A stretch of 64,000 bases of DNA from Rhizobium sp. G21 (GTDB taxonomy: Bacteria > Pseudomonadota > Alphaproteobacteria > Rhizobiales > Rhizobiaceae), in contig NZ_JACFXW010000002.1 of NCBI RefSeq assembly GCF_014158035.1, positions 248,001-312,000 on the forward strand, in the 5' to 3' direction. This document shows, piece after piece, positions 17,900 through 27,560 of the stretch. The notes under the pieces were generated by a model, which saw only the letters and a list, made by a program, of their open reading frames with translations, did not search any database and was not told where the DNA came from. Positions within the stretch are counted from its first letter, which is position 1. Each line of letters opens with the position of its first letter. The position numbers and the translations under genes were made by a program.

Positions 17900-19755
17900 A
17901 TGCACGACAATAGAAGCACGGACAGGCTCTTCAGCGATCAAGGCCAGCGCAACCCGCTCTCGGTTCTGAAGGAGATCTACGGCTATCCCGCCTTTCGCGG
18001 CAAGCAGGCCGATGTCATCGAGACAGTCACAGCCGGCGGCGACGCCGTGGTGCTGTTTCCGACGGGGGCGGGCAAGTCTCTCTGCTTTCAGATTCCCGCC
18101 CTTTGCCGGCCCGGTCTTGGCGTGGTGGTCTCGCCGCTGATCGCCTTGATGCGCGATCAGGTCGAAGCCCTGAAGCAGTTGGGTGTGCGCGCTGCGGCGC
18201 TGAATTCGGCCATGGGCCGCGAGGATTATCTCGATACCCGTCGCGCCATATCGCGCGGCGAACTCGATCTTCTCTATGTGACGCCGGAGCGCATCGTCAC
18301 GCCGGCCTTCAAGGAACTGGTCGGCTCGTCCAAGATCGCGCTGTTCGCCATCGACGAAGCGCATTGCGTCTCGCAATGGGGCCATGACTTCCGGCCGGAA
18401 TATCGCGAACTCGGAAAGCTCGGTGAAGACTATCCCGGCGTGCCCAGAGTGGCGCTGACCGCCACCGCCGATCCGCATACCCGCGAGGACATCATCCGCG
18501 GCCTCGGCCTTGAGGGCGCGGAGGTCTTCACCACCTCGTTCGACCGCCCGAACATCTCTTATGAAATCGTCGAGCGCGACCAGCCGCGCCAGCAATTGCT
18601 GCAGTTCCTGTCTCGCCACAAGGGATCGAGCGGCATTGTCTATTGCCTCTCCCGCGCCAAGGTGGAGGACACCGCCGAATGGCTTGATGGTCAGGGCATC
18701 CGTGCGCTCGCCTATCACGCCGGCATGGACAGGGCTGTTCGCGACGCGCATCAGGACGCCTTCCTCAAGGATGAAGATCTCTGCCTCGTCGCCACGGTCG
18801 CCTTCGGCATGGGCATCGACAAGCCGAATGTGCGCTATGTCGCCCATCTCGACCTGCCGGGCTCGGTCGAGGCCTATTATCAGGAGACAGGTCGCGCCGG
18901 CCGCGACGGTCTGCCGTCGGATGTCTGGATGGCTTACGGCATGGCCGATGTCATCCAGCGCGGCCGCATGATCGACGAAGGCGGCGCGAGCGACGAGATC
19001 AAGCGCATCGAGCGCGGAAAACTCAATGCGCTGCTCGCCATCTGCGAAACGGCGGGATGCCGGCGCCAGGCGATCCTCAATCATTTCGGCGAAGCCCATG
19101 CCGGCGGCTGCGGCAATTGCGACACCTGTCTGAAACCCGTCGATACCTGGGACGGCACGGAAGCCGCGATCAAGGCGCTGGCTGCGATTTATCGCACCGG
19201 CGAGCGCTTCGGCGTCGGCCATCTCATCGACGTGCTTCTGGGCGTGATCAACGAAAAGACTCAGCGCTTCGGCCATGTCGATATGCCGGTATTTGGGGTC
19301 GGCAAGGACATCGCGGCCAAAACCTGGCAATCGGTCTATCGGCAGCTGCTCGCGGCCGGCTATGTCGGCGTCGATCACAGCGCTTTCGGCGCTCTGAAGC
19401 TCGCTGAACGGGCGAGGGCGGTGTTCCGCAAGGAAGAAAACGTGCGCTTTCGCGTCGACCGTCCCACCAAGGGCAAGGCGGCGCGCAAGGCGTCAGCCGT
19501 TCCAACCAGGCTCGCTCGTCGCTCGATGTCGCTGATAGCGAATTGTTCGAGGCATTGCGGGCGACGCGCAGCGCCATTGCCAGGGAGCTTTCCATCCCAC
19601 CCTATCTTGTTTTTCCCGATACGACACTGGTGGCGCTCGCCACCGACCGGCCCGACACGCCGCAGGCCATGCTTGCGATCTCCGGCGTCGGGCAATCCAA
19701 GCTGGAAAAGTATGGCGACGCCTTTCTGGCGGTGATCGCCGAGCATCAAAGATAG
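17900..19755 (+). CDS. recQ: ATP-dependent DNA helicase RecQ (frameshift between 19490 and 19515)
   Basis: This 3'-5' DNA helicase works in recombination and replication repair. Motif I is [15 protein letters not shown], motif II DEAHC, and the aromatic loop is [11 protein letters not shown]. Motif VI is [10 protein letters not shown], and the zinc-binding RecQ-Ct region has cysteines in [16 protein letters not shown]. The C-terminal HRDC domain ([17 protein letters not shown]...[11 protein letters not shown]) is read in the next frame. The shift lies in AAGGCGTCAGCCGTTCC around 19490-19515, where one base is missing. The complete protein is about 618 residues, as in E. coli. Housekeeping gene between two catabolic loci. 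Confidence 0.93.
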
Positions 19756-19763
19756 GTCTTTGA
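19746..19763. promoter_or_regulatory. Perfect 7-bp inverted repeat upstream of the SorC regulator gene
   Basis: TCAAAGA-N4-TCTTTGA overlaps the recQ stop codon and lies about 60 bases before the SorC-family gene. A second short repeat, TGAC-TTTT-GTCA (19761-19772), follows at once. Either could be an autoregulatory operator. No U-tract follows the first hairpin, so it is not a convincing terminator. Confidence 0.4.
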
Positions 19764-19822
19764 CTTTTGTCAGCGTTCGTGAATAATGTCAGAAGCGCTG
19801 CGCAAAGGGAGATGCGAGGGAC

Positions 19823-20782
19823 ATGCGGTCCACAGACCAGATCATGCACAAGGCCGCCTGGCTCTATTACATGCACGGGCTCCGGCAGGACGAGGTCGCC
19901 AAGCAGCTCAACATTTCCCGCGCCTCCATTGCCACCTATCTCAGACGGGCCCGCGAAATCGGCATCGTCAACATCTCGACCTCGACGCAGCTGTTTTCGG
20001 ACGACGTGCTGGCGCGCAAGCTCGAAGATGCGCTCAGTCTCGACGCGGTGTGGATTGTTCCCGAGGACCGGCTGGCGATTGATCCGGCGGCGGAAATGCC
20101 TGTTGTGGCCGCCGCCGTCTTTCTTGAACTGATCAATAAGGGCGACCGGATCGGCGTGGCCTGGGGCCGGACGGTCTATCATCTCGCCGATATCATGCCC
20201 TATGCCGATCTGCAGGGCGTGACCGTGGTGCAGCTCTGCGGCAATCTCGGCGCGCCCTATAATTACCGTCCCGACCAGTGCACGACAGAAATCGGTCGGC
20301 GGCTCAACGCTGAAGGCATCAATCTCTATGCGCCGCTGGTGCTGAGTTCCGAGCGGCTGGCGAGCGATCTGCGCAACGAGCCTGTCATCCGCGAGCAACT
20401 CGCCTCGATCGCCGACTGTCAGCTGGTGCTCTACTCGGTCGGCGGCATCGAAAGCGACAGCCATCTGGTGCGCTGCGGCGCGCTGACGGCGGAGGAAATG
20501 CAGGCTTTGGGAGAGAGCGGCGCGGGCGGCGTCATCGCCGGCCAGGTCATCGATCATGAGGGCCGCTGGCTCGACTGTCCGCACAATCGCCGCTGCATTT
20601 CGGCCGATCTGGAGATCATCCGAACGATTCCCAAGCGAATGATGGTGGTGGAGGAGGATTCCAAGTTCCAGCCGCTGGTGGCCGCCATCAAGGGCGGCTT
20701 CGTTTCGCATCTCGTGGTGACGCATTCCATGGCGTTGCGGCTTCTGGCGCGCTGGGAGGCTGAGGCCCCGCGACGCGGATGA
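19823..20782 (+). CDS. SorC/DeoR-type sugar-responsive transcriptional regulator
   Basis: This is a DNA-binding regulator of 319 residues, standard for the SorC family. The helix-turn-helix near residues 18-45 reads HGLRQDEVAKQLNISRASIATYLRRARE. The remaining 260 residues form the sugar-phosphate-binding domain with a conserved WGRTVYHLA and VVQLCGNLGAPYNY. The ATG at 19823 has GCGAGGGA upstream. It directly precedes the aldolase/dehydrogenase fusion gene and lies on the strand leading into the pentose-phosphate locus. It is the best candidate to bind the operator at 27463-27485, with a phosphorylated pentose as inducer. Confidence 0.9.
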   Translation: MRSTDQIMHKAAWLYYMHGLRQDEVAKQLNISRASIATYLRRAREIGIVNISTSTQLFSDDVLARKLEDALSLDAVWIVPEDRLAIDPAAEMPVVAAAVFLELINKGDRIGVAWGRTVYHLADIMPYADLQGVTVVQLCGNLGAPYNYRPDQCTTEIGRRLNAEGINLYAPLVLSSERLASDLRNEPVIREQLASIADCQLVLYSVGGIESDSHLVRCGALTAEEMQALGESGAGGVIAGQVIDHEGRWLDCPHNRRCISADLEIIRTIPKRMMVVEEDSKFQPLVAAIKGGFVSHLVVTHSMALRLLARWEAEAPRRG

Positions 20783-20802
20783 CCGCCGCGAAAATAGAAT
20801 TC

Positions 20803-20828
20803 TCCGCCCGGCCCGGATGCCGGGCGGA
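20803..20828 (+). promoter_or_regulatory. Strong hairpin between SorC regulator and aldolase genes
   Basis: TCCGCCCGGC (20803-20812) pairs perfectly with GCCGGGCGGA (20819-20828) around a six-base loop. It ends about 20 bases before the aldolase ATG and overlaps the approach to its ribosome site (GAGGAGG). There is no U-tract, so I regard it as a stability or attenuation element, not a terminator. Confidence 0.55.
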
Positions 20829-20848
20829 ATCATGTTGAGGAGGAAACT

Positions 20849-22903
20849 ATGGACAATCTCTGGAACGATCAGGACGCCGAGCGCATGGTCGAAACCTATG
20901 CGGCGAAGGGCGTCAATCGCGACCTCGCGCTGCGCACCTATACGACGCGGCTTCTCGGCGGCGTGCCGAAACTGGTGTTGCATGGCGGCGGCAATACGTC
21001 GGTCAAGACCACCGTCACCGATCTGGTCGGCGATGAATGGGACGTGCTCTGCGTCAAGGGCAGCGGCTGGGACATGGGCGTCATCGAGCCCGCCGGCCTG
21101 CCGGCGGTAAAGATCGCGCCGCTCTTGAAAGCCCGCAAGCTCGATCGTCTGTCCGACGAGGACATGGTGACGCTGCAGCGCGCCAATCTCATCGATCCCT
21201 CTTCGCCCAATCCGTCGGTGGAAGCGCTGCTGCACGCCTTCATTCCGCATAAATTCGTCGATCACACCCATTCCACCGGCGTGCTCGCCATCGCTGACCT
21301 CTCCGACAGCATGGCGCGCAGCAAGGAGCTCTATGGCGACAAGATGGGCTATGTGCCCTATGTCATGCCGGGTTTCGCGCTCGCGAAACTGGCCGCCGAA
21401 GTCTATGACCAGAACCCCGAGGTCGAGGGACTGATCCTCGACAAGCATGGCATCTTCACCTTCGGCGCGACCGCCAAGGAAGCCTATGACCGGATGACCC
21501 ATTATGTGAGCATGGCCGAGGATTATGTCCGCGCCCATGGCCGCAACCCCTTCACGCCTGCAGCGCTGCCGAGCGCGCTCGCCAAGCCCGAGGATATCGC
21601 GCCGATGCTGCGCGGCGCCGTCGCCGTGCCCAAGGGCGAGGGCCGTTTCGACCGCATGGTCAGCGAGTTCCGCACCTCTCCCGAGATCCTCGCTTTCGTC
21701 AACGCGGCCGAGGTCGAGGACATGGCGCGGCGCGGCGTCTCGACGCCGGATCTCTCCATCCGCATCAAGACCGGGCCGGTCGTGCTGGCCGCGCCCGAAG
21801 CCGGCAAGCTCGACGCCTACAAATCGGACATCGCCGCCCGTGTCGCCGGCTTCGTCGATGATTACACCAACTACTTCAAGGCCAATGACGGCCGTGACGG
21901 CGTCAAGAAGATCATGCTCGACCCGATGCCGCGCCTGACGCTGGTTCCCGGTCTCGGCCTGTTCGGCCATGGCCGCACGCTGAAGGACGCCAAGATCGCC
22001 GCCGATGTCGCGGAAACCTGGATCGAGACCGCCCGCGACGCCGAATCCATCGGCCGCTTCGAACCGGTCAGCAAGCCTGACCTCTTCGATCTCGAATATT
22101 GGTCGCTGGAACAGGCCAAGCTCGCCGGCGCCAAGCCCAAGCCCTTCACCGGCCAGGTGGCGCTGGTCACCGGCGGCGCGGGCGCGATCGGCGCGGCCGT
22201 CGCCAAGGCCTTCGCGCGCGAAGGCGCCCATGTCGTGGTGCTCGATCTCGACGGCGCCAAGGCTGTGGAGGCAGCCAAAGCGGCCGGCAATATGTCGATC
22301 GGCGGCGCCTGCGACGTCACCGATCCGGCTTCCGTCCGCGCCGCCTTCGACAAGGCGGTCGCGACCTATGGTGGCGTCGATATCGTGATTTCCAATGCCG
22401 GCGCAGCTTGGGAAAGCCCGATCGCCACCATGGACGACGCGCTGCTCCGCAAGAGCTTCGAACTCAACTTCTTCGCCCATCAGACCGTGGCGCAGAACGC
22501 CGTCCGGATCATGAAGGAGCAGGGCACGGGCGGCGCGCTTCTATTTAACGCCAGCAAGCAGGCCATCAATCCCGGCGCAAAATTCGGCGCTTATGGTCTC
22601 GCCAAGGCAGCGACCTTGTTCCTGTCGCGGCAATATGCGCTGGAACATGGCGCCGACGGCATCCGCGTCAACGCCGTCAATGCCGATCGCATCCGCTCCG
22701 GCCTGCTCAACGACGACATGATCGCCAACCGCGCCGCCGCCCGCGGCCTGTCGGTGAAGGATTATATGGGCGGCAATCTGCTCGGCCTCGAAGTGACCGC
22801 CGAGGACGTGGCGCAGGCTTTCGTCCACCATGCGCTGGCGGAGCGGACGACGGCTGATGTCACGACCGTGGATGGCGGCAATATTGCTGCGATCTTGAGG
22901 TAA
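20849..22903 (+). CDS. Bifunctional class II aldolase / short-chain dehydrogenase fusion
   Basis: This 684-residue protein has the architecture of the rhamnulose-1-phosphate aldolase/lactaldehyde-dehydrogenase fusions (RhaD-type). Residues 1-400 are a class II aldolase with zinc histidines in VDHTHSTG and DKHGIFTFG. Residues 430-684 are a short-chain dehydrogenase with VTGGAGAIGAAVAKAF, the catalytic NASKQA serine and YGLAK (Tyr/Lys). It would cleave a ketose-1-phosphate to DHAP and an aldehyde that the second domain oxidises or reduces. No rhamnose isomerase, mutarotase or kinase gene is nearby. MtnK and MtnA at the same locus produce a ketose-1-phosphate, so 5-(methylthio)- or 5-deoxy-ribulose-1-phosphate is a plausible substrate. 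Confidence 0.9.
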   Translation: MDNLWNDQDAERMVETYAAKGVNRDLALRTYTTRLLGGVPKLVLHGGGNTSVKTTVTDLVGDEWDVLCVKGSGWDMGVIEPAGLPAVKIAPLLKARKLDRLSDEDMVTLQRANLIDPSSPNPSVEALLHAFIPHKFVDHTHSTGVLAIADLSDSMARSKELYGDKMGYVPYVMPGFALAKLAAEVYDQNPEVEGLILDKHGIFTFGATAKEAYDRMTHYVSMAEDYVRAHGRNPFTPAALPSALAKPEDIAPMLRGAVAVPKGEGRFDRMVSEFRTSPEILAFVNAAEVEDMARRGVSTPDLSIRIKTGPVVLAAPEAGKLDAYKSDIAARVAGFVDDYTNYFKANDGRDGVKKIMLDPMPRLTLVPGLGLFGHGRTLKDAKIAADVAETWIETARDAESIGRFEPVSKPDLFDLEYWSLEQAKLAGAKPKPFTGQVALVTGGAGAIGAAVAKAFAREGAHVVVLDLDGAKAVEAAKAAGNMSIGGACDVTDPASVRAAFDKAVATYGGVDIVISNAGAAWESPIATMDDALLRKSFELNFFAHQTVAQNAVRIMKEQGTGGALLFNASKQAINPGAKFGAYGLAKAATLFLSRQYALEHGADGIRVNAVNADRIRSGLLNDDMIANRAAARGLSVKDYMGGNLLGLEVTAEDVAQAFVHHALAERTTADVTTVDGGNIAAILR

Positions 22904-22912
22904 CCGGCTCCG

Positions 22913-23329
22913 TTAGCCCAGATCGGTATGTGTAAAGTCGTTCCCCTTGTAGAGGAGGGGAACGCGTTCAGCTTTTGCGCATGCATAGCTGAAACAGTCG
23001 CCAAGATTCAGGCTTGCCCGATGGCCTACGACTTTGCCGTACACACGAGCAGCCATCAAGGCCAGCACGCCAATCTCGGTTGTGATGCCAACTTCCCGAG
23101 CGCCGATTTCAACGAGCATTCCATTCACGAGCATTTCAGCTTCACCAAGGGCTTGCCCTCGGTTGTTGGCGTATGAGTCCAGGCTCCGAGCGAAAGCAAG
23201 AACGGCCTCAAATTTTGAGAGTGGAGAAACCAAAAACTCCCCAGAACACTCATCCATTCGATCCGCAATGGTTTTCCACCCCGGTTCTTGCGCAAGAAGC
23301 GCAACGATGACCGAAGCGTCCAGGAACAT
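22913..23329 (-). CDS. vapC: PIN-domain ribonuclease toxin VapC
   Basis: This is the toxin of a type II toxin-antitoxin pair, 138 residues. It starts at ATG 23329, overlapping the antitoxin stop by one base (TAATG). The PIN fold is shown by MFLDASVIVALL (first acidic residue Asp4), SKFEAVLA, HRASLNLGDCFSYACAK (third acidic residue) and the C-terminal KGNDFTHTD. PIN toxins cleave tRNA or rRNA when freed from VapB. It lies convergent to the aldolase fusion gene, ten bases apart. Confidence 0.92.
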   Translation of the reverse strand: MFLDASVIVALLAQEPGWKTIADRMDECSGEFLVSPLSKFEAVLAFARSLDSYANNRGQALGEAEMLVNGMLVEIGAREVGITTEIGVLALMAARVYGKVVGHRASLNLGDCFSYACAKAERVPLLYKGNDFTHTDLG

Positions 23330-23574
23330 TAGATGTCTCCCCACATCTCGTCTAAGAAAGCCTTCATATCAAAATTCGGATCACGGGGCCCCATCTTCGC
23401 TGCCAGCGCTTGCGACGCAGCGAGCCGTTCGCGCATCGGCCTCTTTTCGCCGACGCGCTTCAGTTCATTTTCAAGCGCTTGCTTGACGGCATCCTTTTTG
23501 GTCGGCGCGTTTGTCGCTTTTTGAAGCTCGCTCGCCAAAGCGTCGACCGTCTCATCGCGAATGAATAGAGCCAT
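23329..23574 (-). CDS. vapB: VapB-type antitoxin
   Basis: This 81-residue antitoxin has an N-terminal DNA-binding strand (MALFIRDETVDALASELQKATN) of the Rv0623/PSK-like VapB type, then a charged helix and a C-terminal toxin-neutralising tail (DPNFDMKAFLDEMWGDI). It is translationally coupled to vapC. The complex is expected to repress its own promoter in the AT-richer stretch 23575-23660. Confidence 0.9.
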   Translation of the reverse strand: MALFIRDETVDALASELQKATNAPTKKDAVKQALENELKRVGEKRPMRERLAASQALAAKMGPRDPNFDMKAFLDEMWGDI

Positions 23575-23668
23575 AAAAAGCCCCTCCAGAAATCTTTCTT
23601 CTTATAGCAGATATATGGGCCTCGCGAAATGGCTTGCCTAAATGTTAGCAACCGAGCTCCAAAACGCA

Positions 23669-23700
23669 AAAGCCCAGCCGGGGCGAACCGGCTGGGCTTT
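23669..23700. terminator. Bidirectional rho-independent terminator between rbs-type operon and vapBC
   Basis: AAAGCCCAGCCGG (23669-23681) pairs perfectly with CCGGCTGGGCTTT (23688-23700) around six bases; both ends carry A/T runs. On the minus strand it ends the ABC-transporter operon, whose last gene stops at 23724, and isolates the vapBC module. Confidence 0.88.
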
Positions 23701-23723
23701 CTCATATCCTGTCGGACTCGATC

Positions 23724-24771
23724 TTACTTCGCGTTCGGGTTCGGCATCCAGGCGGGCATCGCCACGTCGGCATGGGCGAATTGCGGCAGTTTCGCTCCGA
23801 GTTCCTCGACATTCTTGATGTCCTTGTCGAGCAGATCCTTCTGGGTGATCAGCGTCGGCGGAACGATGACGCTCTTGCCAGGGTCTTCGCCGGCGAGCAT
23901 CATGGCCAGCGCGCGGACCGACACCTGACCGACGACAGCCGGATTGGTGGCGGCGGTGGCGGCCCAGGCGGAGCCCGGTTCGCGCATCGCGGCGATGTCC
24001 GAGGTCGAGATGTCGGCGGAATAGATCTTGACGCTGGACGACATGCCGGCTTCGTCGACGGCGATCTTCACGCCCTTGGCGAATTCGTCATAGGGGGCGA
24101 ACATCACGGTGATGTCGGGATTGGCCGAAATGACCGAACGCGCCTGGTTGGCGACGGAGTTGGCGATCGGATTGTCGAGCGTGCCGAACATCGCCTTTTC
24201 CTTGATGCCCGGATATTTCGCCTTGAACTCTTTCCAAGTTTCGTCGCGGCGGTCGAGCGGCGCAATGCCGGCGACATAGACATAGCCGGCGTTGAAGCTC
24301 GCCATTGTCCTTGATCGCCTGTTCAAGGGCGAGGCGGGCGAGGTCGCGGTCGGACTGTTCGATCTGCGGGATCTTGTCGTTTTCGACGTTGACGTCGAAA
24401 GCCACGACCTTGATGCCGGCGGCCACTGCGCGCTGGGCGGCTTCCTTCATGGATTCGGTCAGGCCGTGCTGGATGATGATGCCCTGCACGCCCATGGCGA
24501 TGGCCTGGTCGACCATGTCGGCCTGGAGCGCTGCGTCCTGCCGGCTGTCAAGCACGCGCAGGTCGATGCCGAGCGCCTTGGACTGGGCTTCCACGCCCGC
24601 CAGATAGGACTGGAAGAAGTCGCCGGTCGAGAGATAGCGCACCAGCGCGATCTTGGCGCCGGGCTTGTCGAACGGGGCGGGCATATCGGCTGAGAGTGCC
24701 GCGCCTCCCAACGCGGCGGCGCCGATGACGCCGAGGGTGAGTTTTCCGAGCAGTCTGCGGGTGATCGTCAT
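23724..24771 (-). CDS. Periplasmic sugar-binding protein, RbsB type (frameshift near 24299-24306)
   Basis: This is the receptor of a CUT2 (ribose-type) ABC transporter. ATG 24771 has a GGAGGAG ribosome site; residues 1-29 are a signal peptide. The first frame holds the N-lobe (IALVRYLSTGDFFQSYL, QGIIIQHGL). It breaks off at QAIKDNG, and the adjacent frame continues with SFNAGYVYVAGIAPLDRR through the C-lobe to PNPNAK. The junction TTGAAGCTCGCCATTGTCC differs by one base (net insertion). The joined protein is about 348 residues, normal for the family. Last gene of the leftward A-C-B operon. The ligand is probably a pentose or pentose-like sugar, given the linked mtnK/mtnA genes. Confidence 0.87.
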
Positions 24772-24859
24772 AGGGCTCCTCCACTTATTGACGGTCTGGT
24801 GTCTGTTCTTGCGCCTGCCGTCGGATAAAAATCCTGCGTCAGGCGATGGTCCGGGCCGG

Positions 24860-25911
24860 TCACCGCTTGCGGTGCGACAGCGCGAAGGTGAAGACGAGAG
24901 CGACGACGAGCACGCCGCCCTTGACGAAATCCTGGGTGTAATAGGGCGCGTTCATCATCGTCAGGCCCTGCAGGAGCACGCCGACGAACAGCGCGCCGAT
25001 AGCAGTGCCGAAGGCGTTGGGCTTGGCTGCGCCCAGCACCGCGAAACCGATCAGCGCCGCAGCCACCGCGTCTAAGAGCAGGTTGTTGCCCGAGGCGATG
25101 TCGCCGCGTCCCAGGCGGGCGGCGAGCAGGATGCCGCCGATCGAGGCGAAGACGCCGGAGATGACATAGGCGCTGATCTTGTAGGCGTTGACCGGCGCGC
25201 CGGCGAGCGAGGCTGCGCGCTCGTTCGAGCCGACGGCATACATCATGCGGCCGAAGCGGGTGTATTCGAGGAAGAACCAGATGACGATCGCCAGCACGAT
25301 CAGCACCACCACCGACACCGGCAACAGGTTCGGAAGGATGAAATCGAAGCGATGGCGGCCGAGCGCCAGGAAGGCGGGCGAGAAGGTGCCATTGGCGACG
25401 GTGCCGTCCGGCAGGCTCATGCCGGTGGCGATCGAGCGGCCCTCGGTCGGGATGCGCTGCAGGCCGACGAGCAGGAACATCATGCCCAGAGTCGCCAAGA
25501 GATCCGGCACGCGCATATAGACGATCAGTACACCGTTTACGAGGCCCACGGCGACGCCGATCAAGATGCAGACGAGGGTGGCGGTCATCGCATCGCCGCC
25601 CATCACCACCATCACATAGGACGAGGCCATCATCGCCGTGGTGGCGACCGAGCCGATGGAGAGGTCGAAGCCGCCCACCACCAGCGTGGCGGTGACGCCG
25701 AGCGCCAGAATGCCGGTGATCGACACCGATTGCAGGATGAAGACGGCGCTCTGCGGCGAGGCAAAGCCGTCGGTCGAGACGCAGAAGAACAGGATCAGCC
25801 CGAGCAACAGCACGAGGAAGCCGTATTTGATGGCGAGTTCGCGGCCGGTCAGCTTGCGGGCCTGCATCGGCCTGTGGGTGAGGGGGACGTGGCGTTCGTC
25901 TGTTCGGTCAT
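24860..25911 (-). CDS. CUT2 ABC transporter permease, RbsC type (frameshift at 25882-25886)
   Basis: This is a permease with about ten membrane segments, including the RbsC-type GFDLSIGSVATTAMM and GRGDIASGNNLLLDAVAAALIG motifs. The natural start is ATG 25911, two bases after the ATPase stop, giving MTEQTNATSP. The frame is then lost at a five-base homopolymer (GGGGG 25882-25886 on the plus strand). One added base continues LTHRPMQARKLTGREL into the permease. A start at ATG 25867 would avoid the frameshift. Restored length is about 350 residues. Confidence 0.87.
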
Positions 25912-25913
25912 GA

Positions 25914-27422
25914 TCAGGCAACCATATGATTTTGGCCCGCGATCTGAGCGAGCAATTTGTCGAGATCGATATCGGCGTTTTGGTGTTCGCCGACGATCGT
26001 GTGTTCCGACATCACGAGAATGCGGTCGGCGACCTCGAAGGCCTCGTCGAGTTCGGTGAGAAACACCACGGTGGCGCGGCCATCGGCCGAGGCGCGCAGT
26101 TTCGCGCCGATATCGCGGCGGGCGGCGATGTCGACGCCCTGGAAAGGCTCGTCGAGGATCAGGAGACGCGAAGCCTGCGACAGCCAGCGTCCGACCATGA
26201 CCTTCTGCTGATTGCCGCCGGACAGCGTGTTCATCTCGTCGAATTCATTGCGGCAGACCACGCCGAGATCGCGGATCTGGCGCTGCGCCATGTCGCGTTC
26301 GCGGCGCCTGTTAGTGACGCCGAAGGTCGAGATGCGCCGCAGAAATGGCAGGCTGATATTCTCGTAGATGTTGAAGCCCGGCACGATGCCGTTGTCGCCA
26401 CGATCCTTGGCGATGAGAAACACGCCCTTGTCGATGGCGGCCCGCGTCGATGTCGGGTGATAGGCGGCGCCGTCCAGGCGCATCTGGCCCGAGAAAGGTC
26501 GGCGCGCGCCGAACAGGGTTTCGGCCAGCACTGTCTTGCCGACGCCGACAAGGCCGGTGATCGCCACCACTTCGCCCGCGCCGAAGGACAGCGAGAAGGG
26601 TTTGGATGTCGGGGTGATCTGCAAGTTGTCCGCAGTGAAGACGGGCCGCGTCGCGGCGCGTAGCGCGATGTCGCCGGCCGAGACTTTCTTGCCGAGCATG
26701 GCGTTGACAGCGCCTTCGTAATCTAGCTCAGGACCTTCGAAAAGGCCGGCGATGCGGCCGTCGCGCAGGCTGACGATTGTATCGGCGAGCCGGCGGATAT
26801 CGGACATGCGGTGCGAGATGTAGAGAATGGCGACGCCGCGCGCCTTGAGACGCTCGACGAGTTCAAACAACCGCTCGGCCTCGGCGCTCGACAGCGACGA
26901 AGTCGGCTCGTCGAGGATCAGCACCTTGGGCTCATGCGCCATGGCGCGGGCGATCGCCACCATCTGGCGGTCTGCGAGGGAGAGGTCGTTGATATTGGCG
27001 GAGAGATCGAGCGACAGGCCCATGCGCTCGGCCACGCTTTGGGCTTCGCGCTTGACGCGGCGGGGATTGAAGATCATCCGCGCGCCGCGACCGTTCAGCC
27101 GGTCGAGCGTCAGATTGGTGGCGACGTCGAGATCGGCCACCACGCCGTCATTGATGTTCTGATGCACGGTCACCACGCCCGCGCGCATCGCTTCCGCCGG
27201 CGTCAGAGGCAAATAGGTCGCGCCCGCCAGCGACATCGAGCCGCCGTCATGGTCGTAGACGCCGCTGACGATACGCACCAGCGTGGATTTTCCGGCGCCA
27301 TTGGCGCCCATCAACACCGTCACCGCTCCAGCGCGCAATTCGAGATCGACCCCGACCAGAACATGGACGCGACCGAACGATTTGCGCAAGCCGTCGATGC
27401 GGAACACCGCTTCTTGCACCAT
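25914..27422 (-). CDS. CUT2 ABC transporter ATPase, RbsA type (two ATPase domains)
   Basis: This 502-residue double ATPase energises ribose-type uptake. The first domain has Walker A GANGAGKST (39-47) and Walker [15 protein letters not shown]. The second has a shorter P-loop GLVGVGKT, signature LSGGNQQK and LLILDEPFQGVDIAA. The start is ATG 27422, preceded by GGGAGGAG; an upstream in-frame start is unlikely because it would run into the operator. First gene of the A-C-B operon, divergent from mtnK across a 138-base control region. Confidence 0.92.
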   Translation of the reverse strand: MVQEAVFRIDGLRKSFGRVHVLVGVDLELRAGAVTVLMGANGAGKSTLVRIVSGVYDHDGGSMSLAGATYLPLTPAEAMRAGVVTVHQNINDGVVADLDVATNLTLDRLNGRGARMIFNPRRVKREAQSVAERMGLSLDLSANINDLSLADRQMVAIARAMAHEPKVLILDEPTSSLSSAEAERLFELVERLKARGVAILYISHRMSDIRRLADTIVSLRDGRIAGLFEGPELDYEGAVNAMLGKKVSAGDIALRAATRPVFTADNLQITPTSKPFSLSFGAGEVVAITGLVGVGKTVLAETLFGARRPFSGQMRLDGAAYHPTSTRAAIDKGVFLIAKDRGDNGIVPGFNIYENISLPFLRRISTFGVTNRRRERDMAQRQIRDLGVVCRNEFDEMNTLSGGNQQKVMVGRWLSQASRLLILDEPFQGVDIAARRDIGAKLRASADGRATVVFLTELDEAFEVADRILVMSEHTIVGEHQNADIDLDKLLAQIAGQNHMVA

Positions 27423-27462
27423 GAACTCCTCCCTTGCCCTTACTCTAGAGGGGCGCTTAATC

Positions 27463-27485
27463 AAATGTCAAGGCCATTGACATTT
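27463..27485. promoter_or_regulatory. Perfect 9-bp inverted-repeat operator between the ribose-type transporter and mtnK operons
   Basis: AAATGTCAA (27463-27471), GGCCA, TTGACATTT (27477-27485) is an exact palindrome in the only divergent control region of the locus. It is 41 bases before the transporter ATPase start and 75 bases before mtnK. Size and symmetry suit a SorC/DeoR- or GntR-type dimer. The TTGACA inside it could also serve as a -35 element. Which regulator binds is inferred, not seen. Confidence 0.7.
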
Positions 27486-27560
27486 GCTAGCACCCATTTT
27501 AGGAATTGGGGAGGGCCGGTTTGCGCATGGAAGCGCGCCGGGATCCACGGGAGGAAATTG

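Noticed and set aside
19493..22480. 995-codon open frame on the minus strand opposite recQ, the SorC gene and the aldolase gene
   Set aside because: It is a high-GC antisense shadow: the plus strand carries three well-conserved proteins, and the minus-strand translation has no recognisable domain.
20849..27422. Rhamnose utilisation locus
   Set aside because: The aldolase fusion and CUT2 transporter resemble rhamnose genes, but no isomerase, mutarotase or rhamnulokinase is present and the linked kinase/isomerase are MtnK/MtnA.
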